Shown: positions 36,681-48,972 of the stretch, one piece after another | Layout of the letters: each line of letters begins with the position of its first letter | How positions within the stretch are numbered: the first letter of the stretch is position 1 | Assembly (NCBI RefSeq): GCF_028389875.1 | Contig: NC_084702.1 | Span: forward strand, 66,065,582 to 66,129,581 | DNA length: 64,000 nt | Direction: 5' to 3' | DNA from: Rhea pennata | Lineage: Eukaryota; Chordata; Aves; Rheiformes; Rheidae | Notes under the pieces: generated by a model | Databases searched by the model: none | The model's input: only the letters and a program-made list of their open reading frames with translations | Told to the model about the DNA's origin: nothing | Position numbers and translations under genes: made by a program

Positions 36681-39600
36681 CACTAGAGGATAGATGTGCT
36701 CCCACAGCTGATGAAAGAAACTCCTTCAAATCAGATAAGAAAGTAATTATCACTTCTGATGAGCCAACAGTATCCTAACAGGGATGATGCAACTGTTCTA
36801 ACTGTTCCTCCACTTTCTATAGAATATCACGTACAGTATATACATTTGCATAGCTCCATCCTCTGCCTGCTAAAATGACATGTAGAAACTGCTCTGCCAG
36901 GAGCAGAAGTCAGGATTATTCTCTCTGATTGTGAACATGTGCAGAAAGAAGCTGATGCCTGTTACACCAGGCTGGGGAAGTGGAAGAAGTGCCTCTGACT
37001 GATGCAGATTGAAATTTGTTGCATACATTTTCCATCATTTCATTTGCATTCTGATACTACACTTCTAAGATACCACAGTGCTACAGTGAATGTGTATTAG
37101 AAAGAATCCGGCCCTAATGGGCCGAGGTCAGCAGAGCACCAAGACTGCCAAGTTGCTCAAATGTGTTATGCTGCATTTATCACTATCTTACTCTTTCTGG
37201 CAGTCCTGTTTCTTTAGTTCCTCATGCTCTGCTACTGATTCCAAATTTAGCTTTGCACTTCCCTCTTGAGTCAGGTATCTTCAGGTGGATTTATGATGAC
37301 ATTTCAGTGCCTTATAGCTTTCCCATCATCCAGCCACTGGCCTTTTTCAGCAAACTATGGAGTGTACCCTCATTTCCATGCCTGTTCTATCAGAGATATC
37401 CATCATATCACAGTATTAGAGCTATGTATCTAACTTCCCAGGCTGGTGTAGGTGTGTCTGAGGCTCCTGTGACTTGCATGTACAGAATTTTTGAGTATCC
37501 CCATGTGGCAGAGGCAAATCAAGAAGTTTGGGAGACTGGAGAAAGAAGGGTGCAAACTCAAGCTGACAGAAAAAAAGGAGCATAAATAAGGATAAGAAAA
37601 AGTGAAATTGTGGTTCCAGATGAGACAACAACAGCAGCTGTGAGCAAGGGTGAGAATTCTTGGAATACTCAAGTCTATAACAAAAATGTCTCTGTAATTT
37701 TAATTATGGGATGTTATGAGTTGCTGGGAAGCTACATAAAGTTCTGGCTTGCAGACCTGTTCTCTGCCAGTTGAAAGAATGCACACAGCTCACTCATTCA
37801 TTTCTCTACTTTGGAAAGCAGTATCTGCTTCCTAGAGGTCACCAATTTTTATAGTCAGCTGTCTTTCCTCCTTCCTCTGCCAAATCCAAGGTTCCTAGGT
37901 GCTCAAAAATTACTGTTTCATATTTGAAATTATAACATGGCTGCAGTTCTTCCTCTTATGCCTACTGTATAAAGGAAGCAAAGTGTAATCTAAATGATTT
38001 TTATAGTTTTCTAATAGCTGGAATTGTTACAAGACATGAGCATTTTCCATGTCACTAATATGACAAGACTCAGCCAGGTATGCAACTCAAATACTACTAA
38101 AATACTTGCATTTCCTGGGCCAAATTTAAAAGACAGGCTTTGATAGTTTCATTTACATCTTCAGGTTCTTCAGAGCATATGTTATCTCATGATAGGTTCT
38201 TCTGGGTTCAGTAGATCAACCTGAGATTATCAGAAGATAGAAGTCATCTCTCACCTGCCAAGTGTGTTTCTAATTTGGATTCAAGTGCATTTTGTTTGCA
38301 CATGGGTATGGAATTAGGAAAAAGATCTGTAAGTCATCTAACAATTTCCCCCGTGTTGGTTTCTAAAGTATCAAAATAGCCCTTAAAGTTCTAACACCTG
38401 GTGCAGTTTCATTTATTCCTAAACACTGACACACAAATACGTACAAGAAAAGCATCCCAGAATAGTGAATTATAAATATTAGTGTGATCTCTTTGACTGC
38501 AATACTGTGTGTGAGATTTTCAGTCAATTCTTAAAGTAAGTCTGTACTAATGTGGTTCTCAGTAAAAACACAAACTTTATTTGACTTAAGTGACCTCACA
38601 CATGTTGTACCTGAACATTATTTTTGACCTTTGCTATTTGTGTACTTGGCAAAAAAAATAAAATCAATATTTTTTTCAGTAAAGTCATCTCAACATCTTG
38701 TTTTTCAGAAGAGATTATTACATCATATGACTTGGTTTTCCCTGAGGATAGTGGCTAGAGCCACGCTTTCAAAGGGTTTAGATGCCTAAAGATGCAGTTT
38801 GGCTGCTTCTCAAAACCCCAGTGAGTATGCTAATGACTTAGAAGTCTGGTTCTGACTGAATTCAACTGAGGCTTAGAATTCATTTAGTTAGGCCCGTAAT
38901 TATTATAATTTTCTTGAAAATTCCAGTAGATTCACTCTTAAATAGCTTTAAGAATCTGTCCCTTTTTACTATTTATTTTAAGAGCTATTACCACAACTTA
39001 ATATGATAGTCTCTATCTCTGTGGAAGGCTTAGGAAAAATGTCACAGATACAATTGCTTGGCAATTACTAAATAAAAGCAAAGAATCTGTTGCATCTGTT
39101 AAGACAAATCCATCCTAAATTTGATACAGTGACTTAAAGCTAGAGCTAAGAGAGAATCATAAGGCGACAAACATAGTAGCATTTTTCTTTCAAACACTAC
39201 TGGATTAGGAGCTCTCACCCACTTTTACACAAGAGAGAAATGGTAAGAGAGACCTAAATTCAAACTCCTCTTTTATCAAAGTGAAATCAAATGGTAAATG
39301 GATTTTAATAGAGGAATAGGAAGTATTGTTTGTCCTCTACTAGCAAGATCTGAGCCTTGTTACAAGGTTATTCTGAGTTTCTTCAGTAGCAGCATCTTTA
39401 GTAAATGGTTTTTCTTAGGTTTCCAGCTCTAAGATTGCTAAGATGCAGTACTCATTTTGCGATAGTAATCCAAATATACCAAATACAGTCTTTATTAAAG
39501 TCTCTCTCTGTTAACAAATAAGTCATTGGGCAGACCAATTAAGTTTTACAACTATGAAAGCAGAATGACCTGAATTATTACAAGTTGGGCTGGAATTGTG

Positions 39601-42600
39601 GCAATTATGTGTCTGGAGTATAATTTGATTAGAGGGTTATAATTAACTACCTAAGAGATCTGGAACAAGATCTACCAACCACTTAAATGTTATTATTGCA
39701 ATCTATCCCAGAAATCCATATAAAGTAATTACAGTATCGTAACAGCAGTATAGAAAGGTCCTTTCTTGTGAAGATAATAGTAATTTTTATAAAATCTATA
39801 GTATTTAACTTATTAAAATACTAAATAAAATAAGCTTAACTTCATGGCATCTCGAGTGAATTCAAAATAATATCTCATTTTTTTAATATTTCATAACTTG
39901 TTCCAAATAGGGTATATATTTTCTCTCAAATATAAGAGGTTCCATAAGACCCAAAGCTTGGAGTCTGTGGGTCCCTACTTGAGACAAGATTGAAGTTTTA
40001 TCTAAACTTTATCCAAATGCTATGAATTCAGCTATTGAGATTTAATTATAGCTATCAGTTTCTGCAAAGTGTGCAGGTAAAATACAATGTACTGTCTAAC
40101 AAGCTACTTTCATAGAAAAAATCTAAAAAGAGATTCTGTAATTTCATGTGCTTGTGGATATAACTGTTATATGAAAGATACACTAAAGAAAAAGCTGGTC
40201 CCATTAGACTCTTATTTCCAATAAAAAGGATTGCTGTTTGAAAACAACTGTACCCATAAGTTTATTCACTTACAATATTCTCAGTGACAGGCAAAGCAGA
40301 TTAGAAGACTTATAAAATTTAAGAATAATAATCATGGTATTGAGACCAATTATAAAAGAAATTTTACTGGTTAATAAGAAGTAGTAGTAAATCTTACAAT
40401 ATAAAGAATTAGTCTGTCATGGAACCGTTCTGTAAAAAAAGAACACCTGAACTTGATGCATGTTTAAGTGAGCATCTGGATTCAGATACATACTAACAGA
40501 TAAGTACAGTGCTTTAGATTAGATACCTAGATCCTGAATTTCACTTCATGTAATTATTGAATTACTATGATTGTAGTGTGTGTTTAATCTTGGCTTTATT
40601 ATTCTAGGATATAAATTAAATTCCAGGAATTTTTTTTTCATATATTATTTTTAGCTATCCTTCATCATATGCAAGGTATAATCTTTAAATGTGCTTTGAA
40701 ATAGGCACAATAGGAGAACATTGTTATCATTCTATTGGCTATAGGTAGTTATTTTTTTTCCAAATATATTACTTTAAACTGATAGCAATGATATCATGCA
40801 TGTCTATCATCTTCTACATTCATATCATTTCTACAACATGGAAAGTTAATGTGAAAAGCTATGGAGAGTCATTCATAATCTTGTACCATGGAAAAAAAAG
40901 CACAGATAATACACATCCTTTCCTCAAGCTAACGTTAGTCATTTTGGCACCCTTTCTTAATCAGATCTATGAAGATATAATAAAAATTAGAAGCAAAAAC
41001 TTTATAAGTGCTATTAACATCTGCATATCTTGTTGAAGAAACAGCTCAAAACTGCAAAAGACAATTTCCCTTTTGCTGTTTTGAAAGCAAGCATGACATT
41101 TATCAGAAAAAACATGCGACTGCAAGCTTACAGCCAAGCACATTTAAGCTCTCAGGGAGCAGCAAGGGCAGGCTGCTCTGCAAGGAAGCTGAGCCAGGAG
41201 CCGAGCGTCACAGCAAGGCAGGCAGGGGCAGCGACCTCACCGACGAGGGCATGGTCCCATAGTGCCCAAACAAAAAAAAAGCAGAGTGGGCCTGGCGATA
41301 GCAGCCAGGGTCAGCCAAGAGTCCCACGCTCTGGCCAGGTCCGTAATGATGAGGTAGCCGTGTGTCAAGCCGGGAAGTCAAGTCGGTGAGTTGGGACTGG
41401 CAAGGCCAGGCATGGGCATACCTGCAGCATCGCTCAGGCACGGGCCCGTGTTTGAACACGGCTCCTGGGTTAAGGGGGAAGAGACAGCTGAGGAGACCTC
41501 TCGTAGCTTTTTCACACACAGCTTTTTTCACCGCAGTTTGATCCATGATTACATGACTGCACTGTAGCAGAGCTGGCCTTGCACAGAGGCAGCTAAACCC
41601 CCAGAGAGGGGGGGAAAGGTGCACTCCGGGCTCCTTCAAAGCTCCCTCAAATTCAGTGAGATGGATTATTTCATCTCCTCCTGAACACTCTCTGAAGGCA
41701 GAACAGGCAATGTACCCCAATGCGAAGAAACATCATGCCACCGATGTACATAACGAGAGGCTGACATTAGGAACCAGTTCTGAAGTCTAAAACAAGGAAA
41801 CGGTTTGATTTGTTTTGTGGGTGGAGGGAAAAAAAGGAGGAATTGAGGTTTTATATACTCAGGGCAGAAAAAGTCAAATCTTTCTAACAAGCAATCTGTG
41901 TGGTCTGTAGGCATGGAAGATACGGTGTGTTTATATAACATAACTATGCCATGGCCTACAGAATTTGCATTCTGTCAAAAAAAAATTTTCATCATTACAG
42001 ATTGAATTTGGCTTGTGCACAGACTGACGTAAGCTTAGCAGCAGAACAGAGTAACAGGCAAACTTAAAACAAAATGTCCCAATTTCTCAGCAGTATTTCT
42101 CAATTCTTGTCCTAGGAAGAGCTGTGTTACAAATTGGTAATCTTACATGACGATAGCAGAATAGTTACAAATTTAATACAGATTGACAGAACAAGATAGG
42201 AATTAAGACTTTCAGTGAGAGTTTTCCCCTTCCCATTGCATTGTGTTTACCTGCTCCAATGTTGGTGCAATTAACCTGGTTGTTATGTCCTGATACTGTG
42301 TGTTGTCCTCCGCTGGCTGCAGCAAACAGGTGTCACGGAACCTGGCACCCTGTAAAGGGAGTATATTTCTTTGGCTTACTGTTTTGCAACTAAATGATCC
42401 AGGCTTTAAAATGTGTATGTGATTTTTATCTAGCACTTTCCCATTGCAACTAATGTTTATACTCCCCATAGTGCCAGGGAAGAATCCTGCGGGAACACTC
42501 CGGAGCCTACCCAGTAATAGCTCAGCTGGATATAAATCATCATAAAGCCCAAAGGCTACGGAGGTTGGTACTTGAAAACTGTGCATAAGCAAATTGTGAA

Positions 42601-42750
42601 TGTGTCAAATAATGGTAACGTCATGAGATATGGCTTGACAGACCCTGCATTCAATGAGCTGGGAAGATTGTTACAGTAGGATCCTGGGCAAATAATGCTG
42701 AACCTTGGAGCTGTGAGGCAGTTTAACCGAAAAAAAAATCTAGTGCATGC
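36681..42750. other. intergenic region CCL28-HMGCS1, no gene supported
   Basis: Mostly strongly AT-rich DNA with no convincing exon or RNA gene. The longest frames (37163-37585 on +, 140 codons; 41208-41720 on -, 170 codons) show no recognisable domain. A moderately GC-rich stretch at about 41,120-41,500 stands out from its surroundings but is not a CpG island by eye. Confidence 0.6.
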
Positions 42751-43279
42751 CTCGAGCCCCTGTTCTTCATCAGCTAAGGTGACGAAGGGAGGCGGAGGAG
42801 AGTATGGAGAGCCATGGGGACAGAAGGGGGCAAGGATGGCAAACGGGGACTCGAGGGCCCCCGCCAAGTCCGGATCCACCGTCCGAATTCGCAGAGCGGC
42901 TGCACACGGTCGTCGCACGAGTCCAGAGCGACGGAGCAGCGCTGTGGTGCCAGGGCCGCGTCCACGCAGCGGGGCCCTCCTCCACGCCCCGAACCGCTGC
43001 TCACCACGCGCCCGGCGGGGCCGCTGCCGGCGCCCCGGCGGTAGCAGCGGGGTCCCCCCACTTCGACCACCGCAGCAGCCGGTTCTCGCGCGGAAATCGC
43101 CCCCCAGAGCGGGCCCTACGCCGCCCCCCGCCCCCGCCGCCGGTGCGCGGCCGCGGGGCTGACGAGATGCTCGGGCCCCGCCGGGCCGCGCGGGCCCGGC
43201 CTCCCGTTGCCGGGCAACCGCCTCCTCGCCGCGCCGGGGACCGGCAGCCGTCCTACTCTCACCCGCAGTCGGCAGCGCG

Positions 43280-43545
43280 CTCCCATTGGCCGCCGCCGCG
43301 CTGCGCTCGGCTCCCATTGAGCGCTCTGCGCCTCTGCCGCGTCCTCATTGGCGCGCTGCCCTCTGGCCACGCCGCGTCACTTTCTCACACCATTCCCCCC
43401 GCCTTCTCCGGCCGCCGCGAGCCGGCCGGTAGGCGGGGCGCGGGCGGCGGCAGCTCTGATTGGCCGGCAGAGCTGCCGTTCGCAGCCCCAGCCGGCGCTC
43501 GGGCGGCGGGGCTGTTTAAAGGCGCCGCGCGCCGGGGCCCCGCGT
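43280..43545 (+). promoter_or_regulatory. HMGCS1: HMGCS1 proximal promoter (NF-Y boxes, SRE-like site, GC box, TATA-like box)
   Basis: Three inverted CCAAT boxes (ATTGG) lie at 43285-43289, 43347-43351 and 43459-43463, with a fourth near-match at 43315. TCTCACACCAT (43383-43393) resembles a sterol regulatory element, an Sp1-type GGTAGGCGGGGC lies at about 43429-43440, and TTTAAA at 43515-43520. SREBP with NF-Y and Sp1 is the established mode of sterol control of HMG-CoA synthase genes. The arrangement here is consistent with it, but the SRE assignment is by resemblance only. Initiation is expected about 25-30 bases after the TTTAAA, near 43,545. Confidence 0.75.
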
Positions 43546-43616
43546 TTCCTCCCGTGCGCGTGGGCAGGGGCGCGGAGCGCAGCGCAGCGGCCGCCGAGAG
43601 CCATCGCCTGGGACAG
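43545..43616 (+). other. HMGCS1: HMGCS1 non-coding exon 1
   Basis: The 5' end is set by the TATA-like box; the 3' end by the strong donor GGGACAG|GTGAGG with GT at 43617-43618. It contains no ATG, so translation begins in the next exon at 48983. Known HMG-CoA synthase genes have such a short untranslated first exon. Confidence 0.7.
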
Positions 43617-46600
43617 GTGAGGGCGGCGCGGCCCCGCTCGGCGCTGCCGGCCGCTGGGCCTCGCCTCCCCCCTGCGCGGGCGGTGCGAGAAGGGGCCGCG
43701 GCGGCGGGCGCTGCCCGGCCGCTCGCAGCGGTCCGCGGGTGGGCAGGTCTCGCCCGAGGTCGGCGCCGCCGTGCGAGGGGCTTCCCGCCGGCTGTGCCCG
43801 CAGTGCGGCGGGACGGGCGGGGGAGGCGGCTCCGGGCGTCCCTCCAGCGTCCGTGCCAGCCGGCGAGGTGCGCTGGCGCCGTGCGGAGCTGCCGAGGACG
43901 CGGCTGCGCGTGCCTCGTCCCGCCGCGGTGGGGCGGGTGCTTCTGTCCAGGGCTCGGCGGAGCTCGCGCCGTGCGGCACCTGGTGCGGCACCTGCGGGCG
44001 CTGGTCGCGGGCTGGCGTCGCGGGGCGCCCCGCCGCGCCGGGAGCCGAGCGGAGCCCGCGCGGGCCGCGCCCCCGGCGCGGCGGAGCCGCAGTGCGGGCG
44101 GTGCCTCGCCGCGAGCGGCGGCCGGGGCCGGCTCCGCCGCGGGGTCAGCGCCGCCACGGCCTCCGCCTCGGCGGAGTCCCGGGAGGTGAATGCGGGGGCA
44201 GAGCCCGGGCCGTGCAGCGATAACCGCAGATCCTTGCAGCGTGCTGAGCTAGGGAGAGAAACTTGAAACACTCCCGAACGGATTTAAGATCTCTTCTGAC
44301 TGGCTGCTATAGCTGGGTGTGTTCTGACATGACTTGCTTTTTTTGGTGTTGTTTAGTCTCATTTTGTTAACTCGGTAGTGAGCAGTGAACATGATGCCAC
44401 GCTTCATGCATGTTGAGGCGGTGGACGCCTACAATTTCGAGTAGCCGTAATTTGGGTAAAAACACTGACCTCTTGTGGTCTGAGTGTTTCGTTTGTGCTT
44501 CCAGATAATTAATTACTCGTAAACGTATTCTAATTGAGTGGAATAACTAGATTTATTTAAATGATATTTTAAGTGAAGCTACCACATCACTGTTTTGCTT
44601 CTGGAAAAAAAAACTGAAGTCATATTTCATAAGCAATCTATTCTGCAAGTAGTCTATAATTCTTTTCCTTTGATTTCCAGACTGCATAGCCTGTAGCAAA
44701 CAGATTTGGGTTTTTATTTTCTACTTCTCAGTATTTTGTTTGAAATAGAACTTAAGTAGGAAATAATAGTAAAATTATTAGAAGAATATTCTTAATAAAG
44801 ACAATGAAAGGCACCAATTCCACTTGTTATGGAAAAACGTATTTCTGGTATTTGGCAATATTAGCAGAAATCAGCAGCTGTTGATATTACTCATTTATCT
44901 CCTATGTGGTCTTAAGACTCAAAACTGATTTCTCTTTTTCATTTTTTTCCCTTAAAAAAAAAAAGTGGGGTTGTCAAGTTCTAAATACTATGAAGAAGTA
45001 TTAGGAAGAAATTTGAGTACTTGTTCTGTAAAGATCAGTGACTGGCTTTTTTGCATCTTTAATTAAGAGGTCAAAGGGGTGTTTGTTTTTCATCAAGTAA
45101 GCATTTTTTTTTGCTGTAATGACTGTCTTGCTTAAGACATCATATGTCTCATTTCTTGAAGTGCTCAGAGCATACTTATGGAGGAACGTTTTATGTTGTA
45201 GTATATATCCCGATAGACTTGACTTGCTCTATTTGACGTATTTGGTGAACCACCCATGAAAATACAGCTAAAATAGCCTCACTTTAGTGATCTTAAGCAG
45301 GAAATCTTCTAATGACTATTACAGTGAGTAATACAGGGTTTAATGCCAATTTTAATTGGAGTTCTGTAACAGGCAAACACACAAGAAGCAAAGGTGGTGC
45401 TTCCCTTTGCCCTTATCAATAAACTGTATCCTCCTGGCATGTTGAATTTCCAAGGAATTCACTCCCAGCTTAAAAGCTACCTTTTAGTTATGGTTGTTGC
45501 CTGCATCAAGTCCATTTATGTGTTGTCATTTTGTCTTGTCTGTTAATACAGATCTTTTAATTAAAACCAAATGTGTTAGATATGATCTCTGCAGCTTTTA
45601 ACTCCTGGTGTTTTGGCTCCAGGAGCCAAAAATATGAGCTCTACATGTGTTTCCTACCTGGCCTGTGTGTGTGTGGGGGGGGGGTGGGGGGTTAGGAAGG
45701 TGTATTGTGCCCTGAAGAGTGCTAGACTCCAAAATCCATTCCCTAGCTGGAGCCTGTGCCTTGGGAGCTCCCTGCTTGATAGCATGTGTCCATTTCCATC
45801 CAAAGAATTGAGCACACCTGTTCTCTCTCCTCTTTAATGCATCTGCACATCTGGGATAAAATGCAGTTCTTGGAGCAGGATCTGCAACCCAGGAATCCTA
45901 TAAACAACAGTGTGCAACCTCTTAGTTGCTCTGTCTGCCCCAATAAATCCTTAGTTCTTGTCTGTACGGTAAGAGCGCCAAAAAAAGACTTTCACTAAAG
46001 TAGCCTTTAGAAATCACTCTTAGTAAGCATTACCCTGAACCTTCCTGTTGAGAGGAGAACTTGCTGTGCATTTCTGGGTGGGTGTCTTAAGGCCATCACC
46101 AGACAGCTCTTCCCCACTTGTGACTTAAAGCTGTGGCTGGCACTCTTCTATGTCTCAGAACATAGTCATCTCGGTGTGTGATGATAAATTCTTAATCCCA
46201 GCCACCAGGGTGAGCTTCCCTTAGATATGTTCTGTTTAAATCAGTCTCTTGTAGCCTGGTTAGATTAAAACTAGAGAGCACACTGTTCCCCTGCCCAAAA
46301 GAGTTTAGGCATGCAAAAAAGTCCAACTTAAAAGCATTTGAGACACCTTAAGTTCTATTAGCATTTTATTTTAGAGGCTTACAGGGTAAGGAGGGCTCTT
46401 ATGAGGGATTGTCAAAAATCTTAATTTAATTAGGAGTTTTAAGTCTTTATTGGATTTACTTCCATGCTAATGCAGTTATCTGGAGTTGTGTCAAGGTTTA
46501 TAACCGCAGAACACTGCAAGGCTATATTAAAGCAGTTACTGGCCCTCAGCCAAAAACAGAAGGTCTCTGGAAGAAGGGAGGTTTGTTTCCATAATGCGTA

Positions 46601-46969
46601 CACTCCTCTAAGCATATCTACAAATGCTAGGTGGCCTGGGGTAGGTAGCGCTGGGGGAACAGCTACTGAATGTGGGCTTTTTCACATTTTCCATCTTGTC
46701 AACCAGACACCGCATGAAAGTATGCTCAGTCAGAGGAAGGCGCAGGTCACGCTGCTCTCACCACCTCACCTCGCAGTTCCTGCCAAGGCATGAGAGCGCA
46801 CCAGCAGCTGGAACGGGGCAGATCGCACTCGTTCACGTGCTTGCTAGGCTTATCGTGTAGAGCCGGTCTGATTCATGCAAGGAGTTTAAATCAGCAACTT
46901 AAAACATCTCCTCAGCAGCTGATGCCCTGCATACGCTTTTATGGATTCCCCCCAGCCTCCTCAAAAGCG

Positions 46970-47620
46970 GGGGCTAAGATGAAGGCACGACAGCCGACGG
47001 GGGGGACGGGGAGGGGACGGCACCAACCACCCCGCCCCCGCTGGGAAGTGCGTGGAAGCCGGTGGCGGCCGTTGGAGCAACGGCGCACGGGAGCAACGGC
47101 TGCCCGGCCACGCCCACCGCGTCCCCTCGGGGCGCGCGTGCGCGCTGCGCGCCCGCCTCAAGGTGACGGCCGGCGCCTGCGCCCTGCCGCGTCCCCCCGC
47201 CCCGGGCGCTGCCCGGCAGCCGGCCATGGGATTCCGCAGCGTGTAAGGGGGCTGGGGGGGGGGGCGGGGGGCAGCGGCCGGGCCCCGCGCCGCGCCGCTC
47301 CGCGGGGTGACCTTCCCCGCCGCTACCGGCGGCGAGGGGTGCGGGTAACCTTGGGGCGCAGGGCCGGGAGCGGCTGGGGCGCGGCGGCGCCCGCTGCGGT
47401 GCCGCCTGCTGCCGGGCCGGCTCCAGGAGCCAGAGCGGCGCGTAGCCCGCCGTTCCGCCGGCCTGGGCGGAGTGGGGGAGCGCCGGGCCGCTGCCGGGGG
47501 GCGCGGCGCCTCCCCACCTGCAGGGCCGGAGTGCCGGCAGCCGCGCCGGGGGCCTCGGGAGGTGTGCGCGGCTGCGGTTGTTCCGCGGGCACGCGTTTCG
47601 AAACGGGAGAGACTGTTAGC
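46970..47620. promoter_or_regulatory. HMGCS1: second CpG island, likely alternative HMGCS1 promoter
   Basis: A separate CpG-dense block lies about 3.5 kb downstream of the first. It carries a perfect NRF1-type element CGCGCGTGCGCG (47133-47144), three Myb-type sites in CCGTTGGAGCAACGG plus a further CAACGG (47069-47099), and a TGACG half-site near 47,164, with no TATA box. It ends in an ATG with a splice donor, described separately. Promoter activity is inferred. Confidence 0.6.
47150..47242 (+). other. HMGCS1: candidate alternative exon 1b of HMGCS1
   Basis: ATG at 47226 has G at -3 and G at +4 (a strong Kozak context). After 17 bases the sequence GCGT|GTAAGG offers a donor with GT at 47243-47244. 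Spliced to the acceptor at 48971-48972 it reads Met-Gly-Phe-Arg-Ser-Val-Ser-Thr-Thr and continues in frame into the normal HMGCS1 start. Unspliced, the frame stops at 47244-47246. The left end given is arbitrary, since no initiation site is visible. Confidence 0.4.
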
Positions 47621-47656
47621 TGTGGTTCCATCTTTGATCTTGAACTCGCAGTGGGG

Positions 47657-47678
47657 TTTTTTTTTTTTTTTTTTTTTT
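47657..47678 (+). repeat. T22 homopolymer
   Basis: A run of about 22 T bases at the downstream edge of the second CpG island. Confidence 0.9.
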
Positions 47679-48972
47679 GAGCGTCGTTTTTTTCATTTGA
47701 CTAGATAAAATAGCGTGAGAGTTTGAGTGTAATAGGAGTCATGAATATCTTAAAATCTGTTTTCTTTCTCGAAATCTTGTGTTAATAGATTGCATGCGTT
47801 GTTGTTTTGAAGCACTTCAGAAATCAGTTTTAAGCGGACTTTAACACGAATTTATACATTTTAATACAAATAAGTATAGAATGAAATGGGTTGTTTTAGG
47901 TACGTCATAGGTGTGTTTGAAACGTTCTTAAAAGCAGTCAGAGTATATGCAAGCCGTGCACTCTTGCTTTAAGTCTCGTTTAGGACTTTCATTTTCAGTT
48001 TTACAGGTAACAGAAGGCATTTTTAATGTTTTCCTAGCGTTTGTATTAATATGTATCATGTGAAGTCATCATTTCTGGTTAGAAAGGCTTTATTCCTTTA
48101 TACAGCTCATCGTGATCTTATAGAAGAAGCTGGATAAGGTCAATTTGACAGTACTTATAGCTGGGCACAAAAGAGACGATTGTTCCTTAAGGATGTAAGT
48201 AAGAGTATAGGAAAAATTGTGCTTATCTGCTTAATATGGGTAGGGTAATAGAATATAGTGCATTTTAGGTATAGTACTAGCAGAGTAAGAGGGTTAAAGG
48301 AAGAATCCCTGGGTGTTTTCCTTATCCTGTGAAATACTCCTCCAGGTCTAGTGTTCAGGAATGTTAAAACAGATTACATGGCGGGGGCGGGGGGGGAACA
48401 AAACCTGCCATCTTTGTTGCAAGTATAAGCAAAGCGGAGCAGCTTGGATCATTTAATTTTAAAATAAAAACAAATTTAAAGGCTGTTTTAGGGGGGAATT
48501 TCCTGGAAAGATACATTGTAAACTTAATTTCTCAATTAGTCACATTTAAAAAAAATCCAGTGTTTTTAGCTTAGTTGTTTAAAACCTGAGGCCTAATACA
48601 ACTCTTAGAAGCAGAAGTAGAAAAATGAACATTCAGACTCGTTTCTTGAACACTTAACATTTGTTAATTGTCCATTTTGCTTCAGTGAAATATCCTGGGC
48701 TTAAGCTATATCCCTAAATCTGAAATTGTATTTTCAGTTAAAAGAACTTCTTAGTATAAAACTTTAGTAAATTTCTGAAGATGTTTACTATATGCTTAGA
48801 CCAAAATCTCCCAAGAGGCAAAGGCTTAGCTTTTGCGAGTGAAACTAAAATAGCTGAAACTTAACCTTTTCTGTAAACTGTAGAAAATTGTAGTATTTTT
48901 GAAATAGGTTGCTAAAAATGGATGTGAATAGGTCAACTGTTTTTATGGTTTGTGTGTTGCTTTTTTTTTAAG

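Larger units (their letters stand above)
42780..44260. promoter_or_regulatory. HMGCS1: CpG island at the HMGCS1 5' end
   Basis: About 1.5 kb of GC-rich, CpG-dense DNA begins upstream of the HMGCS1 promoter elements and extends into intron 1. Several long open frames on both strands here are by-products of high GC with few stop codons. The island covers the CCAAT/TATA-like core promoter and non-coding exon 1. Confidence 0.9.
43617..48972 (+). other. HMGCS1: HMGCS1 intron 1
   Basis: A 5.4-kb intron separates non-coding exon 1 from the first coding exon. It holds the rest of the first CpG island, a GT/G-rich run near 45,667-45,692, the second CpG island (46,970-47,620), and a T22 run at 47657-47678. 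No other exon is supported. Confidence 0.75.

Noticed and set aside
37163-37585. 140-codon frame upstream of HMGCS1
   Set aside because: No recognisable domain, no flanking splice signals of note, and composition like random AT-rich DNA.
41208-41720. 170-codon minus-strand frame
   Set aside because: No domain, no promoter or conserved motif recognised; explained by local GC richness.
42556-44271. Very long open frames on both strands (up to 461 codons) in the first CpG island
   Set aside because: They come from GC-rich sequence with few stop codons, overlap one another in several frames, are rich in Arg/Ala/Pro/Gly, and cover the HMGCS1 promoter and exon 1.
46790-47680. 296-codon frame across the second CpG island
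   Set aside because: Low-complexity Arg/Ala/Pro-rich translation ending in poly-Phe from the T22 run; no domain and no matching splice pattern for this frame.
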